The notes under the pieces: model-generated
Told to the model about the DNA's origin: nothing
Databases searched by the model: none
What the model saw: the letters and a program-made list of their open reading frames with translations, nothing else
In this document: positions 54,980 to 62,282 of the stretch, piece after piece
Position numbering within the stretch: the stretch's first letter is position 1
Layout of the letters: every line of letters starts with the position of its first letter
Made by a program: the position numbers and the translations under genes
Assembly: GCF_003600625.1 (NCBI RefSeq)
Contig: NZ_CP032489.1
Span: 3,782,001-3,846,000 of the forward strand
DNA length: 64,000 nucleotides
Source: Arachidicoccus soli
GTDB taxonomy: Bacteria > Bacteroidota > Bacteroidia > Chitinophagales > Chitinophagaceae
Direction: 5' to 3'

Positions 54980-55348
54980 ATGGCAGACATTAAAGCATTA
55001 GCTGAACAATTAGTAGGCTTAACAGTAAAAGACGTACAAGAATTAGCAGATTTCTTAAAATCTGAATATGGCATTGAACCAGCTGCTGCTGCAGTTGTAG
55101 TTGCTGCAGGTGGCGAAGCTGCTGCTGCTGAAGAAAAAACTGCATTTGATGTAGTTTTGGTTAGTGGCGGTGCTAGCAAACTAGGCGTAGTAAAAGTGGT
55201 GAAAGAAATCACTGGTTTAGGTTTGAAAGAAGCTAAAGAAATTGTAGATACAGCTCCAAAAGCAGTTAAAGAAGGCGTATCTAAAGCTGAAGCAGACGAT
55301 ATCGCAGCTAAATTAAAAGAAGCTGGCGCTGAAGTTGAAATTAAATAG
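54980..55348 (+). CDS. rplL: 50S ribosomal protein L7/L12
   Basis: 122 residues from the ATG at 54980 ([11 protein letters not shown]). N-terminal dimer helix, Ala/Val-rich hinge (about 38-52), and C-terminal domain with [27 protein letters not shown] (GLGLKEAK visible) that recruits translation factors. An upstream in-frame ATG (54953) gives no conserved residues. Last gene of the cluster; terminator follows instead of rpoB. Confidence 0.97.
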   Translation: MADIKALAEQLVGLTVKDVQELADFLKSEYGIEPAAAAVVVAAGGEAAAAEEKTAFDVVLVSGGASKLGVVKVVKEITGLGLKEAKEIVDTAPKAVKEGVSKAEADDIAAKLKEAGAEVEIK

Positions 55349-55389
55349 TTTACTTACTGAAACACAGCTTTCAAGAATATTCTAAGAAG

Positions 55390-55418
55390 AGACCGTTGAG
55401 CAATCGACGGTCTTTTTG
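55390..55418 (+). terminator. Intrinsic terminator of the rplKAJL operon
   Basis: Stem AGACCGTTGA (55390-55399) / TCGACGGTCT (55404-55413), one G-T wobble, with a GCAA loop (GNRA tetraloop), then TTTTTG. Confidence 0.9.
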
Positions 55419-55446
55419 TTTTAACCCTATCCGTTTATTATCTTGC
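55415..55446 (+). promoter_or_regulatory. Putative cutC promoter
   Basis: TTTG (55415-55418), 20-nt spacer, TATCTTGC (55439-55446), a near match to TAnnTTTG. The -33 element overlaps the T-run of the rplL terminator. Confidence 0.45.
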
Positions 55447-55469
55447 ATAAAGAATAGTAAAATACACAT

Positions 55470-56186
55470 ATGTTATTAGAAATCGCTGTTTTTAATATTG
55501 CGTCTGCTCTGCAAGCGCAGTCATTAGGTGCAGACAGAATAGAACTCTGTGAAAACCCTTTAGAAGGAGGTACTACACCCTCATTTGGAACATTGAAGTT
55601 GGTCTCAGAAATGATAGGTATACCTGTTTTTCCTATTGTCCGACCAAGAGGAGGAGATTTTTTATATAATGATGAAGAGTACGAAGTAATGAAAGCCGAT
55701 TTGCTGCTTTGTAAAAAAATGGGGTTTCAGGGTGCTGTTTTAGGTTTGCTAAATATGGATGGGACGATTGATGTAGAACGAACAAAGAAATTGGTTGCGG
55801 CAGCTTATCCATTAGAAATTACCTTTCATCGTGCTTTTGATCGTGCAAGAAATCCGTATGAGAGTCTGGAACAAGTAATAGAGACAGGCTGCTCTAGAAT
55901 TTTGACAAGTGGTCAACAGCCGAATGTAAGCAACGCTTGCGAATTGATAAAAAAATTAATTGTACAAGCGGACGAAAGAATAATTATTTTACCAGGCAGT
56001 GGTGTGCGCAGCAGTAATTTGCCAAAAATGATAGAAACAGGAGCACAAGAGTTTCATTCTTCTGCAAGAAAAGAAAAAAAGTCTTCCATGAGATTTACTG
56101 TCACTTCCATGGCTGAATCACTCATACATTTTGGCGTTGACGAAGAAGAAATAAAAAAGATGAAATCTATATTGCAATCATCATGA
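55470..56186 (+). CDS. cutC: CutC family protein
   Basis: 238 residues forming the CutC TIM barrel: LEIAVFNIASALQAQSLGADRIELCENPLEGGTTPSFG (recognisable ADRIELCENP and GGTTPS) and FPIVRPRGGDF, then TFHRAFD and ILTSGQQPN. Linked to copper handling in E. coli, but the direct biochemical role is disputed. Its stop overlaps the start of the next gene by 4 bp (ATGA), so the two are translationally coupled. Confidence 0.93.
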   Translation: MLLEIAVFNIASALQAQSLGADRIELCENPLEGGTTPSFGTLKLVSEMIGIPVFPIVRPRGGDFLYNDEEYEVMKADLLLCKKMGFQGAVLGLLNMDGTIDVERTKKLVAAAYPLEITFHRAFDRARNPYESLEQVIETGCSRILTSGQQPNVSNACELIKKLIVQADERIIILPGSGVRSSNLPKMIETGAQEFHSSARKEKKSSMRFTVTSMAESLIHFGVDEEEIKKMKSILQSS

Positions 56187-56704
56187 ATATTCGTGAAGCA
56201 TTAATAAAACAACCTAAACTAGAAAAGACCGAGGCCTTAAGAATTTCGGATTATGCTGCCTCTTCTTCTTCAAGATTTGAGGAATTGATGCAATGTTTTT
56301 TAGAAAATAATTATCGCGTGGCGCAGCGGGCTGCCTGGTGCGTAAGCTTGGCTGCACAAAACAATAAAGAATTAATCTTACCCTTTATCCCTGTTTTAGT
56401 CGAACAGTTAGATAAAGGAGGTGTGCACGATGCCGTTATTAGAAATAGTTTACGTATTTTACAAATCTTAGAAATACCAATGGAATTTTTAGGCAATACG
56501 ATAAACGCCTGTTTCAACTGGATAGAAAATCCCGCTGCTGCAGTAGCCATTAAAGCTTTTGCGCTTACTGTATTAGGCAATATTTCAGAACGAGTTCCTG
56601 CTATTCAAAATGAAATAAGGTTGGTGATCGACTATCATATTGATAATGAAACTGCCGCTTTTCGGTCACGGGCCAAACAAGTGCTTAAACAAATGGGAGA
56701 TTAA
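56183..56704 (+). CDS. Small helical (HEAT-like) protein of unknown function
   Basis: 173 residues, nearly all helical. Repeating pairs such as NYRVAQRAAWCVSLAAQNN, RNSLRILQILEIPME and AVAIKAFALTVLGNIS resemble HEAT/ARM repeats. No enzyme motif. Overlaps cutC by 4 bp, so expressed with it. Specific function unknown. Confidence 0.75.
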   Translation: MNIREALIKQPKLEKTEALRISDYAASSSSRFEELMQCFLENNYRVAQRAAWCVSLAAQNNKELILPFIPVLVEQLDKGGVHDAVIRNSLRILQILEIPMEFLGNTINACFNWIENPAAAVAIKAFALTVLGNISERVPAIQNEIRLVIDYHIDNETAAFRSRAKQVLKQMGD

Positions 56705-56876
56705 TCCCCTGCCAATTTCAGTATTATCGTCCTGAAGCAGACAATCCACTACATCTTAATTAACAGCAAGGGTAGGCATACCTATTTGAAAACCTTACCA
56801 ATAAATAGTACATTTTATACCATATATAAATAATAAGTAGTCCAATATTAGGAAATTAGATTTTTTTGTTTTACTT

Positions 56877-56884
56877 TTGGACTA
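56877..56884 (+). repeat. Extra internal copy of the IS terminal motif
   Basis: TTGGACTA is the inverse of TAGTCCAA at 56838-56845, making a 31-nt-loop hairpin in front of the transposase start. Possibly an operator or transposase-binding site. Confidence 0.5.
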
Positions 56885-56898
56885 TCAAATAATTATAT

Positions 56899-57417
56899 AT
56901 GTCTTATCCATTGCCTATCCATATAAAAGAATCGATTGCAGAATTACGAGCCATTCAGAGAAAGGGCAGCGAGTTGATTGCCAAAAGAATGCTGGTATTA
57001 ATAGAGATCAAAAAGCATGAAAAAGAGGGTATATCTAAACGTGAACTGTCTGTACTTACCGGTATTAATCATAATAGTATCGTAAAGTGGCGTAAAATGT
57101 ATCTTGCCAAAGGGCTTGAAAGCCTGTTAAGCCATGGGCGGGTGGGAGGTTTTAAAAAAAGTGTTATTAGTGCTGAAGAGCATCAGCAAATAGAGCAGTT
57201 ATTGAAGGATCCCAATAATGGCATCCGAGGTTATAAGGAACTATTAGACTGGGTGAGAACTAAATTGTCTAAAGATATAAAGTATATAACCTTGGTTAAA
57301 TATGCCCAGAGACATTTCGGCACAAAAATAAAAGTGGCTAGAAAAAGTCATATTAATAAAGATAAAGAAGCTGTAGAGGCTTTTAAAAAAACTTCAATTG
57401 GAAATGTCAGCAGCTAA
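56899..57417 (+). CDS. IS630 transposase, first reading frame (DNA-binding part)
   Basis: 172 residues. Helix-turn-helix regions (about 35-75, KRELSVLTGINHNSIVKWRKMY) and a second HTH-like part (about 95-140) bind the ends. It stops at TAA overlapping the ATG of the second frame (TAATG). Without a shift it ends KKTSIGNVSS; with a -1 shift at the A7 run it would continue KNFNWK..., which fits the KKNF-type sequence of intact IS630 transposases. Confidence 0.9.
   Translation: MSYPLPIHIKESIAELRAIQRKGSELIAKRMLVLIEIKKHEKEGISKRELSVLTGINHNSIVKWRKMYLAKGLESLLSHGRVGGFKKSVISAEEHQQIEQLLKDPNNGIRGYKELLDWVRTKLSKDIKYITLVKYAQRHFGTKIKVARKSHINKDKEAVEAFKKTSIGNVSS
57385..57391 (+). promoter_or_regulatory. Probable -1 programmed frameshift site
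   Basis: A run of seven A near the end of the first transposase frame. The second frame is in -1 phase and is open from 57387, so slippage here fuses the two into about 355 residues, the usual IS630 transposase length. Confidence 0.7.
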
Positions 57418-57965
57418 TGCTGCAAACTCCCCTATGTTTCGAAACGGTCAATCTCTATTTTCAGGACGAAAGCAGGTTTGGACTGTTTACCAGAAACGGC
57501 AAAGCATTGACAGCGTTGGGTGTAAAACCTATATGTGCGTTTCATCAGGTATTTAAAAGCCTATATTTATTTGGCGCCTTTTCTCCTGTTAATGGAGACA
57601 GCTTTTTACTTGAAATGCCCTTTTGCAATGCAGACAGTTTCCAACTATATCTGGATGAATTTTCTAAGCAAAATCCAAATGAGTTCAAAATCATCGTCCT
57701 GGACAATGGTGCATTTCATAAAGCCAAAGCACTCAAAATACCGGACAATATAGCATTCATATTTCTGCCACCATACAGTCCGGAATTAAATCCGGCCGAA
57801 AACATGTGGGCCAGATTCAAAAGAAGCTTTACCAACAAACTATTCAAGACCCTGGATGAAGTCAGTGACTTTATTGGAGAGTTCACTAAGAAGTTGACAC
57901 CACAATCTATCCAAACAACCTGTGCATTTGAATACGCTGTTTCGGGTATTAATTGGACTAAATAA
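57417..57965 (+). CDS. IS630 transposase, second reading frame (DDE catalytic part)
   Basis: 182 residues from the TAATG overlap. DDE motifs: YFQDESRFGLF (first Asp), IIVLDNGAFHKA (second Asp), and PPYSPELNPAENMWARFKR (third acidic residue, Glu), the classic IS630 spacing. Produced either by the -1 shift as a fusion (more likely) or by translational coupling. The gene ends inside the right terminal repeat. Confidence 0.9.
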   Translation: MLQTPLCFETVNLYFQDESRFGLFTRNGKALTALGVKPICAFHQVFKSLYLFGAFSPVNGDSFLLEMPFCNADSFQLYLDEFSKQNPNEFKIIVLDNGAFHKAKALKIPDNIAFIFLPPYSPELNPAENMWARFKRSFTNKLFKTLDEVSDFIGEFTKKLTPQSIQTTCAFEYAVSGINWTK

Positions 57966-58084
57966 TAAATATATATGGTATTATGTAAAGTTCATGGTGG
58001 CAAGCAAATACAATAAAATTCTGTAATACGGAAATTGTAAACGAATGCTTTTCCTCCTCTAATTATAAAACTTCACAGTAAAAG

Positions 58085-58120
58085 AAAAGAGTGAAAGAAA
58101 TTAAATTCTTCCACTCTTTT
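58085..58120 (-). terminator. Terminator of the small membrane protein gene
   Basis: AAAAGAGTG (58085-58093) / CACTCTTTT (58112-58120) with further pairing inside; the minus-strand side runs into T-rich CTTTTCTTT. Confidence 0.75.
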
Positions 58121-58147
58121 AATAAACTTTTATTCTTCTATCTAAAA

Positions 58148-58618
58148 TTACAACATCATATTTTCTACTTTCTTGCTCTTAAAGCAAATGGGAAATACAA
58201 ATGCCGCACTTATCCCTATAATAGCAATAATTGGAATAACTAATTCTTTAAATTGTCTGATATGTTGCGCAGTATCCCCATAATCCCCCTTGCTTGCAAC
58301 AATAATTAACCACAAGCCTGCCAATATAAATATGGCTGAATTGAGCAATGTTCCTGCTTTTTTTAAATAGTATGTAAATACAGCGTGTAATGCGCCACAA
58401 ACAACTAACGGTATAATTGAACCAAAGCAAAGCGTTTGAATGTTCACAACATAAGCAGATCTTCCAAGACCTGTAATATTCACATATGCGGCCCAATAAG
58501 CAATTGTCACAAGTGCAGTAACAAAACCAATAAATACACCTACAAATATTGCACGAGTTACAGGAGTATGGTAGCTTTGAAAATCGTAAACTACTTTAGC
58601 ATTTGTATTATTTTCCAT
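58148..58618 (-). CDS. Unrecognised four-helix membrane protein
   Basis: 156 residues with four predicted membrane segments (about 22-45, 58-80, 92-110, 127-147) and polar ends. No family motif recognised; the length and plan resemble several small Bacteroidota membrane proteins. It has a well-formed promoter and its own terminator. Confidence 0.7.
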   Translation of the reverse strand: MENNTNAKVVYDFQSYHTPVTRAIFVGVFIGFVTALVTIAYWAAYVNITGLGRSAYVVNIQTLCFGSIIPLVVCGALHAVFTYYLKKAGTLLNSAIFILAGLWLIIVASKGDYGDTAQHIRQFKELVIPIIAIIGISAAFVFPICFKSKKVENMML

Positions 58619-58655
58619 TCCAATTTGTTTAATGAAAATTTATTCTTTAGGGTGA

Positions 58656-58685
58656 CAAAGTTATGACAATCGTGCTGTATCCAAA
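58656..58685 (-). promoter_or_regulatory. Promoter of the four-helix membrane protein gene
   Basis: On the minus strand TTTG (58682-58685), 18-nt spacer, TAACTTTG (58656-58663): a good Bacteroidota promoter about 38 nt before the start codon. Confidence 0.7.
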
Positions 58686-58711
58686 AAACTTTTTTATTAA
58701 ATTACAATATT

Positions 58712-59923
58712 TTAATTCTTCCACAATAAACTTCCATCACCATAACTAAGGAATCGGTAATCCTGATTAAGCGCATGCTGATATATTTTCTTCCAATCAT
58801 TCCCTACAACTGCTGCCACTAAAAGCAAGAGAGTTGATTTAGGTTGATGAAAATTAGTAATCAGCCCATCCACTATTTGTAATGGATAACCTGGTGCAAT
58901 AATAATTTGTGTCCTTGCAAGTAATCTGGTCGCATTTTTATCTTTTAAAACACCAATTAATGCATTTAATGATTCTGTTGCGGAAAAATGTTGCGGCAAT
59001 TCATAAGGCTCCCATTGAGAAACCATCGTATAATCCTCTATTTTAGATAATACCTTTACGCCCATCCAATAAAGACTTTCGACAGTGCGCATAGAAGTTG
59101 TTCCTACAACTACAATTTTTTCTGAGATATTGTGGAGCAATTCTTCCAAAAATAGAAGTGATACATCTATAAATTCGGCGTGCATTTCATGCGCCTGCAT
59201 TGAATCAGCTTTAACCGGCTTAAAAGTCCCTGCACCTACATGTAGCGTCACAAAAGAGGAATGAATATTTCTATTTTTCAAATTTTGTAATAATGTTTCT
59301 GTAAAATGTAAACCCGCTGTTGGTGCAGCTACAGAACCCTCATATTTTGCATAAACAGTTTGATAAGTTTCTTTATCTTTTTCTTCTGCTTTTCGATTAA
59401 GATAAGGCGGCACAGGTATTTGGCCCAATAAGTGTAATATTTCCGCGAAACTTAAATCTGGATCTTCCCAAGTAAACTCTATTAGAAAATAATCCTTGCG
59501 TTTTTCTACTTTTTGTGCATTTAGATATTTATTTTGATGATTGGGAATTACCTTTCTCAACAGGCCTTCTTTCCATTTTTTTGCGCCACCAATAAGGCAT
59601 TTCCAAAGTACTTTTTGTTTTTGTAACATAGCAGTTGTAATATCAGAATAATCATCCGCTGGTTCTAGACAAAAGAGCTCAACAGTACTTCCAGACTCCT
59701 TTTCAAACAACAATCTAGCTTCTACAACTTTGGTATTATTGAAGACCAAAAACGACTTTTCCGGCAAATACGATGGCAAATAAGCATAAATGTCATCTGC
59801 AATCTCACCATTTTTATAGATCAACAACTTACTCTCATCCCTGGTTTCCAAAGGGAATTTGGCAATTTTTTGGTCTGGTAATTCGTATGTAAAATCATTT
59901 ATGGATAGCTGTTTAGGGTGCAT
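58712..59923 (-). CDS. queA: S-adenosylmethionine:tRNA ribosyltransferase-isomerase
   Basis: 403 residues from the ATG complement at 59921-59923 (MHPKQLS). Moves the ribosyl part of SAM onto preQ1 in tRNA to form epoxyqueuosine. Motifs: FTYELPDQKIAKFPLETRDESKLL near the start (YELPxxxIA), GSVAAPTAGLHFT, VGAGTFKPVKAD, GTTSMRTVES and FHQPKSTLLLLVAA. It has about 50 residues more than E. coli QueA, in the middle, common in Bacteroidota. A TACTTTTG at 59948-59955 is a likely -7 element. Confidence 0.95.
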   Translation of the reverse strand: MHPKQLSINDFTYELPDQKIAKFPLETRDESKLLIYKNGEIADDIYAYLPSYLPEKSFLVFNNTKVVEARLLFEKESGSTVELFCLEPADDYSDITTAMLQKQKVLWKCLIGGAKKWKEGLLRKVIPNHQNKYLNAQKVEKRKDYFLIEFTWEDPDLSFAEILHLLGQIPVPPYLNRKAEEKDKETYQTVYAKYEGSVAAPTAGLHFTETLLQNLKNRNIHSSFVTLHVGAGTFKPVKADSMQAHEMHAEFIDVSLLFLEELLHNISEKIVVVGTTSMRTVESLYWMGVKVLSKIEDYTMVSQWEPYELPQHFSATESLNALIGVLKDKNATRLLARTQIIIAPGYPLQIVDGLITNFHQPKSTLLLLVAAVVGNDWKKIYQHALNQDYRFLSYGDGSLLWKN

Positions 59924-60021
59924 TACAATAAATTTATAAATATTATGCAAAAGTAATTTTCTCTATTAGCAAATAGAAATATTCTATCAAAGATTTATGA
60001 ACTATACAAAATAGTTTGTAG

Positions 60022-60029
60022 TACCTTTG
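60022..60029 (+). promoter_or_regulatory. -7 element before the Nfu gene
   Basis: TACCTTTG matches TAnnTTTG exactly, 25 nt before the ATG. Confidence 0.55.
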
Positions 60030-60054
60030 CTTTGGAAGTTAAAAATTAAAGGTT

Positions 60055-60654
60055 ATGATAAAAACAGGAAGTACTATAATAAGTATTTATACAGAGATGA
60101 CGCCCAATCCGGCTACAATGAAGTTTGTTGCGAATAAACTTTTATATCCCGGTAAAAGTATCGATTTTCAAGATGAGACCATGGCAGGCCCTTCGCCTTT
60201 AGCCAAAGAGCTGTTTAGTTTTCCATTTATAAAAAGCGTATTTATCGCCAGTAACTTTGTTACGCTTACAAAAACTGATGAAGTAGAGGATTGGCAGGAA
60301 GTGATACCGCAGGTAAAACAGTTTTTAAAAGAATATTTGGAAAGTGGTGGTATTGTAGTAAATGAAGATGAAGTTTCAAAGATTATTCCGGAATCAACGA
60401 ATGCTGTTAGCACTGATGACGATGATATAGTGAAACGTATCAAAGAATTGCTAGATAATTATGTGCGTCCGGCAGTGGAAATGGATGGCGGTGCCATTCA
60501 ATACAAGAGCTACAATCATGGAGTAGTAAACTTAACACTTCAAGGAAGTTGTAGCGGATGTCCTTCTTCTATGATTACTTTGAAAGCCGGTATAGAAGGC
60601 ATGATGAAACGCATGATACCCGAAGTAAAAGAAGTAGTTGCTGAAGCAGATTAA
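60055..60654 (+). CDS. Nfu/NifU-type iron-sulfur scaffold protein
   Basis: 199 residues. N-terminal Nfu_N domain (about 12-95, TEMTPNPATMKFVAN) and C-terminal NifU domain (about 120-195) with CSGCPSS, the Cys-x2-Cys that holds the cluster at the dimer interface. Delivers Fe-S clusters to target enzymes. ATG at 60055; followed by a terminator that reaches into the neighbouring gene on the other strand. Confidence 0.93.
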   Translation: MIKTGSTIISIYTEMTPNPATMKFVANKLLYPGKSIDFQDETMAGPSPLAKELFSFPFIKSVFIASNFVTLTKTDEVEDWQEVIPQVKQFLKEYLESGGIVVNEDEVSKIIPESTNAVSTDDDDIVKRIKELLDNYVRPAVEMDGGAIQYKSYNHGVVNLTLQGSCSGCPSSMITLKAGIEGMMKRMIPEVKEVVAEAD

Positions 60655-60677
60655 ACAAGAATATTTATATATAATAT

Positions 60678-60720
60678 GTAGGCGCTCATACTTATAAAAA
60701 GGTTAAGCGCCTACTTTTTT
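60678..60720 (+). terminator. Terminator of the Nfu gene, overlapping the end of the convergent GT2 gene
   Basis: GTAGGCGCT (60678-60686) / AGCGCCTAC (60706-60714) with a T-run after it. The 3' arm doubles as the last codons and stop (60703-60705) of the glycosyltransferase on the minus strand. Confidence 0.85.
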
Positions 60721-61443
60721 TCGGTAATTCTTAAATAAGCTATGCCATTGTAATTTTAGCACGCCTAGGATACCTTCTTTCAAAATACCTTTACTCATTT
60801 TGCTCGCGCCAAATACTCTGTCTTTAAAGGTGATAGGCACTTCCACGATTTTGAACCCTAATTTCCATGCGGCAAATTTCATTTCTACCTGAAAAGCATA
60901 GCCTACAAATTTTATAGCATCAAAATTAATAGTTGAAAGTACCTTTTTACTATAACACATGAACCCTGCTGTGGGATCATTGACCGGCATCCATGTAATT
61001 ATTTTAGTATAAATGGCGCCTCCTTTTGAATAGATTTTCCTATCCAGCGGCCAATTTTCGATAGCACCGCCTTTTACATACCGGCTACCTATAGCCACAT
61101 CCGCATTTTGCAACTTGCAAGCGGCATAAAGCCTTTCAAGGTCATCCGGGTTATGCGAAAAATCAGCATCCATTTCAAAAACATATTCATAGCCTCTAGC
61201 TAAAGCCCATTTGAAGCCATGAATATATGCCGTGCCGAGTCCTAATTTCCCTTGACGCTTCTCAAGAAATAGCAGCCCAGGAAACTGTTGCATCAATTCT
61301 TCTACAATATCTGCCGTTCCATCCGGAGAACCGTCATCAATGACTAGAATATGATAATTCAACTGTATGGAAAAAACATAATGAATAATTTCTTTTATAT
61401 TTTCCTTTTCGTTGTACGTGGGTATAATTACAATTTTCTCCAA
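60703..61443 (-). CDS. Polyprenol-phosphate mannose synthase-like glycosyltransferase (GT2)
   Basis: 246 residues. IPTYNEKENI, VIDDGSPDGT (D-D nucleotide-binding), EMDADFSHNP (DAD metal site), and a C-terminal VPITFKDRVFGASKM are typical of DPM1-type synthases. It transfers a sugar from a nucleotide donor to polyprenol phosphate. No membrane anchor at the C-terminus. Same strand as exonuclease and mpl upstream. Confidence 0.92.
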   Translation of the reverse strand: MEKIVIIPTYNEKENIKEIIHYVFSIQLNYHILVIDDGSPDGTADIVEELMQQFPGLLFLEKRQGKLGLGTAYIHGFKWALARGYEYVFEMDADFSHNPDDLERLYAACKLQNADVAIGSRYVKGGAIENWPLDRKIYSKGGAIYTKIITWMPVNDPTAGFMCYSKKVLSTINFDAIKFVGYAFQVEMKFAAWKLGFKIVEVPITFKDRVFGASKMSKGILKEGILGVLKLQWHSLFKNYRKKVGA

Positions 61444-61512
61444 GTAGATATTTTATGAACGTAAATTAAAACTAATACAAATATGACAAAGATAATTTAT
61501 GTTAAATAGGAT

Positions 61513-62280
61513 TTATTTTTTTAAAAGCGTCTGATTTAAAATCTCTGAAATGACCTGTTTGGTATGCAAAGAAAAATCCCCCTTCATCATCCAGTCGTAA
61601 TATTGTGGTTCATGTTTCAGAACATCCGAAACAGATTTTCCTTTGTGTTTTCCAAAATTAAAAACGACTATATCATTTTGTAATATAAACCTACGCGATA
61701 AATCTACAAATTTTTCTTCCCCGGTAAATGCCAAAATACTTTCTATTGTATTGCCAATATTTGGATACCTCTCTATTTGTGCTTGCATAACTTCCCATGT
61801 TGCCATGGCATCAGCTTCTGCAGAATGCGCATCTTCCAATGATTTGTCGCAATAAAATTTGTATGCTGCACTCAGCGTTCGTTGTTCCATTTTGTGAAAA
61901 ACTTTCTGGACATCTACCAGCTTTCTTCCAGCTAAATTAAAATCCAACCCTACTCTTAAAAACTCTTCTACTAAAATAGGAATATCAAATTTATTGCTGT
62001 TGTATCCACCAATGTCACAGTTGTCTAAAAACTGATTTATCTCATTGGCTATTTCTTTAAAAGTGGGCGCATCTTTTACCATTTCATCAGATATACCATG
62101 GATATCTTGAGCACCTTTAGGAATAGGCATTTGCGGATTTACAAGCTTGCGCTTACGTTGCTGTTCTCCGGTAGGTAAGGTTTTTACGATAGCAATTTCT
62201 ACAATTCTATCAGTTACTGTATTGATGCCTGTCGTTTCTAAATCAAAAATAGCCAGCGGCCTTTGCAATTGAATATTCAT
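61513..62280 (-). CDS. DEDDh 3'-5' exonuclease (DnaQ-like)
   Basis: 255 residues. ExoI FDLETTGIN (D13, E15), ExoII YNSNKFDIPILVEEF, ExoIII HSAEADAMATWEV (His and Asp), the DEDDh set. C-terminal 80 residues contain a short domain (VFNFGKHKGKSVSDVL, YYDWMMKGDFS) often seen in DnaQ-like exonucleases of Bacteroidota. Probably DNA proofreading or repair, though not linked to a polymerase here. 2 bp downstream of mpl, same operon. Confidence 0.9.
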   Translation of the reverse strand: MNIQLQRPLAIFDLETTGINTVTDRIVEIAIVKTLPTGEQQRKRKLVNPQMPIPKGAQDIHGISDEMVKDAPTFKEIANEINQFLDNCDIGGYNSNKFDIPILVEEFLRVGLDFNLAGRKLVDVQKVFHKMEQRTLSAAYKFYCDKSLEDAHSAEADAMATWEVMQAQIERYPNIGNTIESILAFTGEEKFVDLSRRFILQNDIVVFNFGKHKGKSVSDVLKHEPQYYDWMMKGDFSLHTKQVISEILNQTLLKK

Positions 62281-62282
62281 GT

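Larger units (their letters stand above)
56811..57985 (+). mobile_element. Complete IS630-family insertion sequence
   Basis: 1175 bp between TA dinucleotides (56809-56810 and 57986-57987), the target duplication expected for IS630/Tc1-mariner elements. Terminal repeats: left starts CATTTTATACCATATATA (56811-56828), right (reverse complement from 57985) CATAATACCATATATA. Both are followed after a diverged 9-nt patch by TAGTCCAAT (left 56838-56846, right 57952-57960). It inserted between the cutC operon and a membrane protein gene without disrupting either. Confidence 0.9.
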
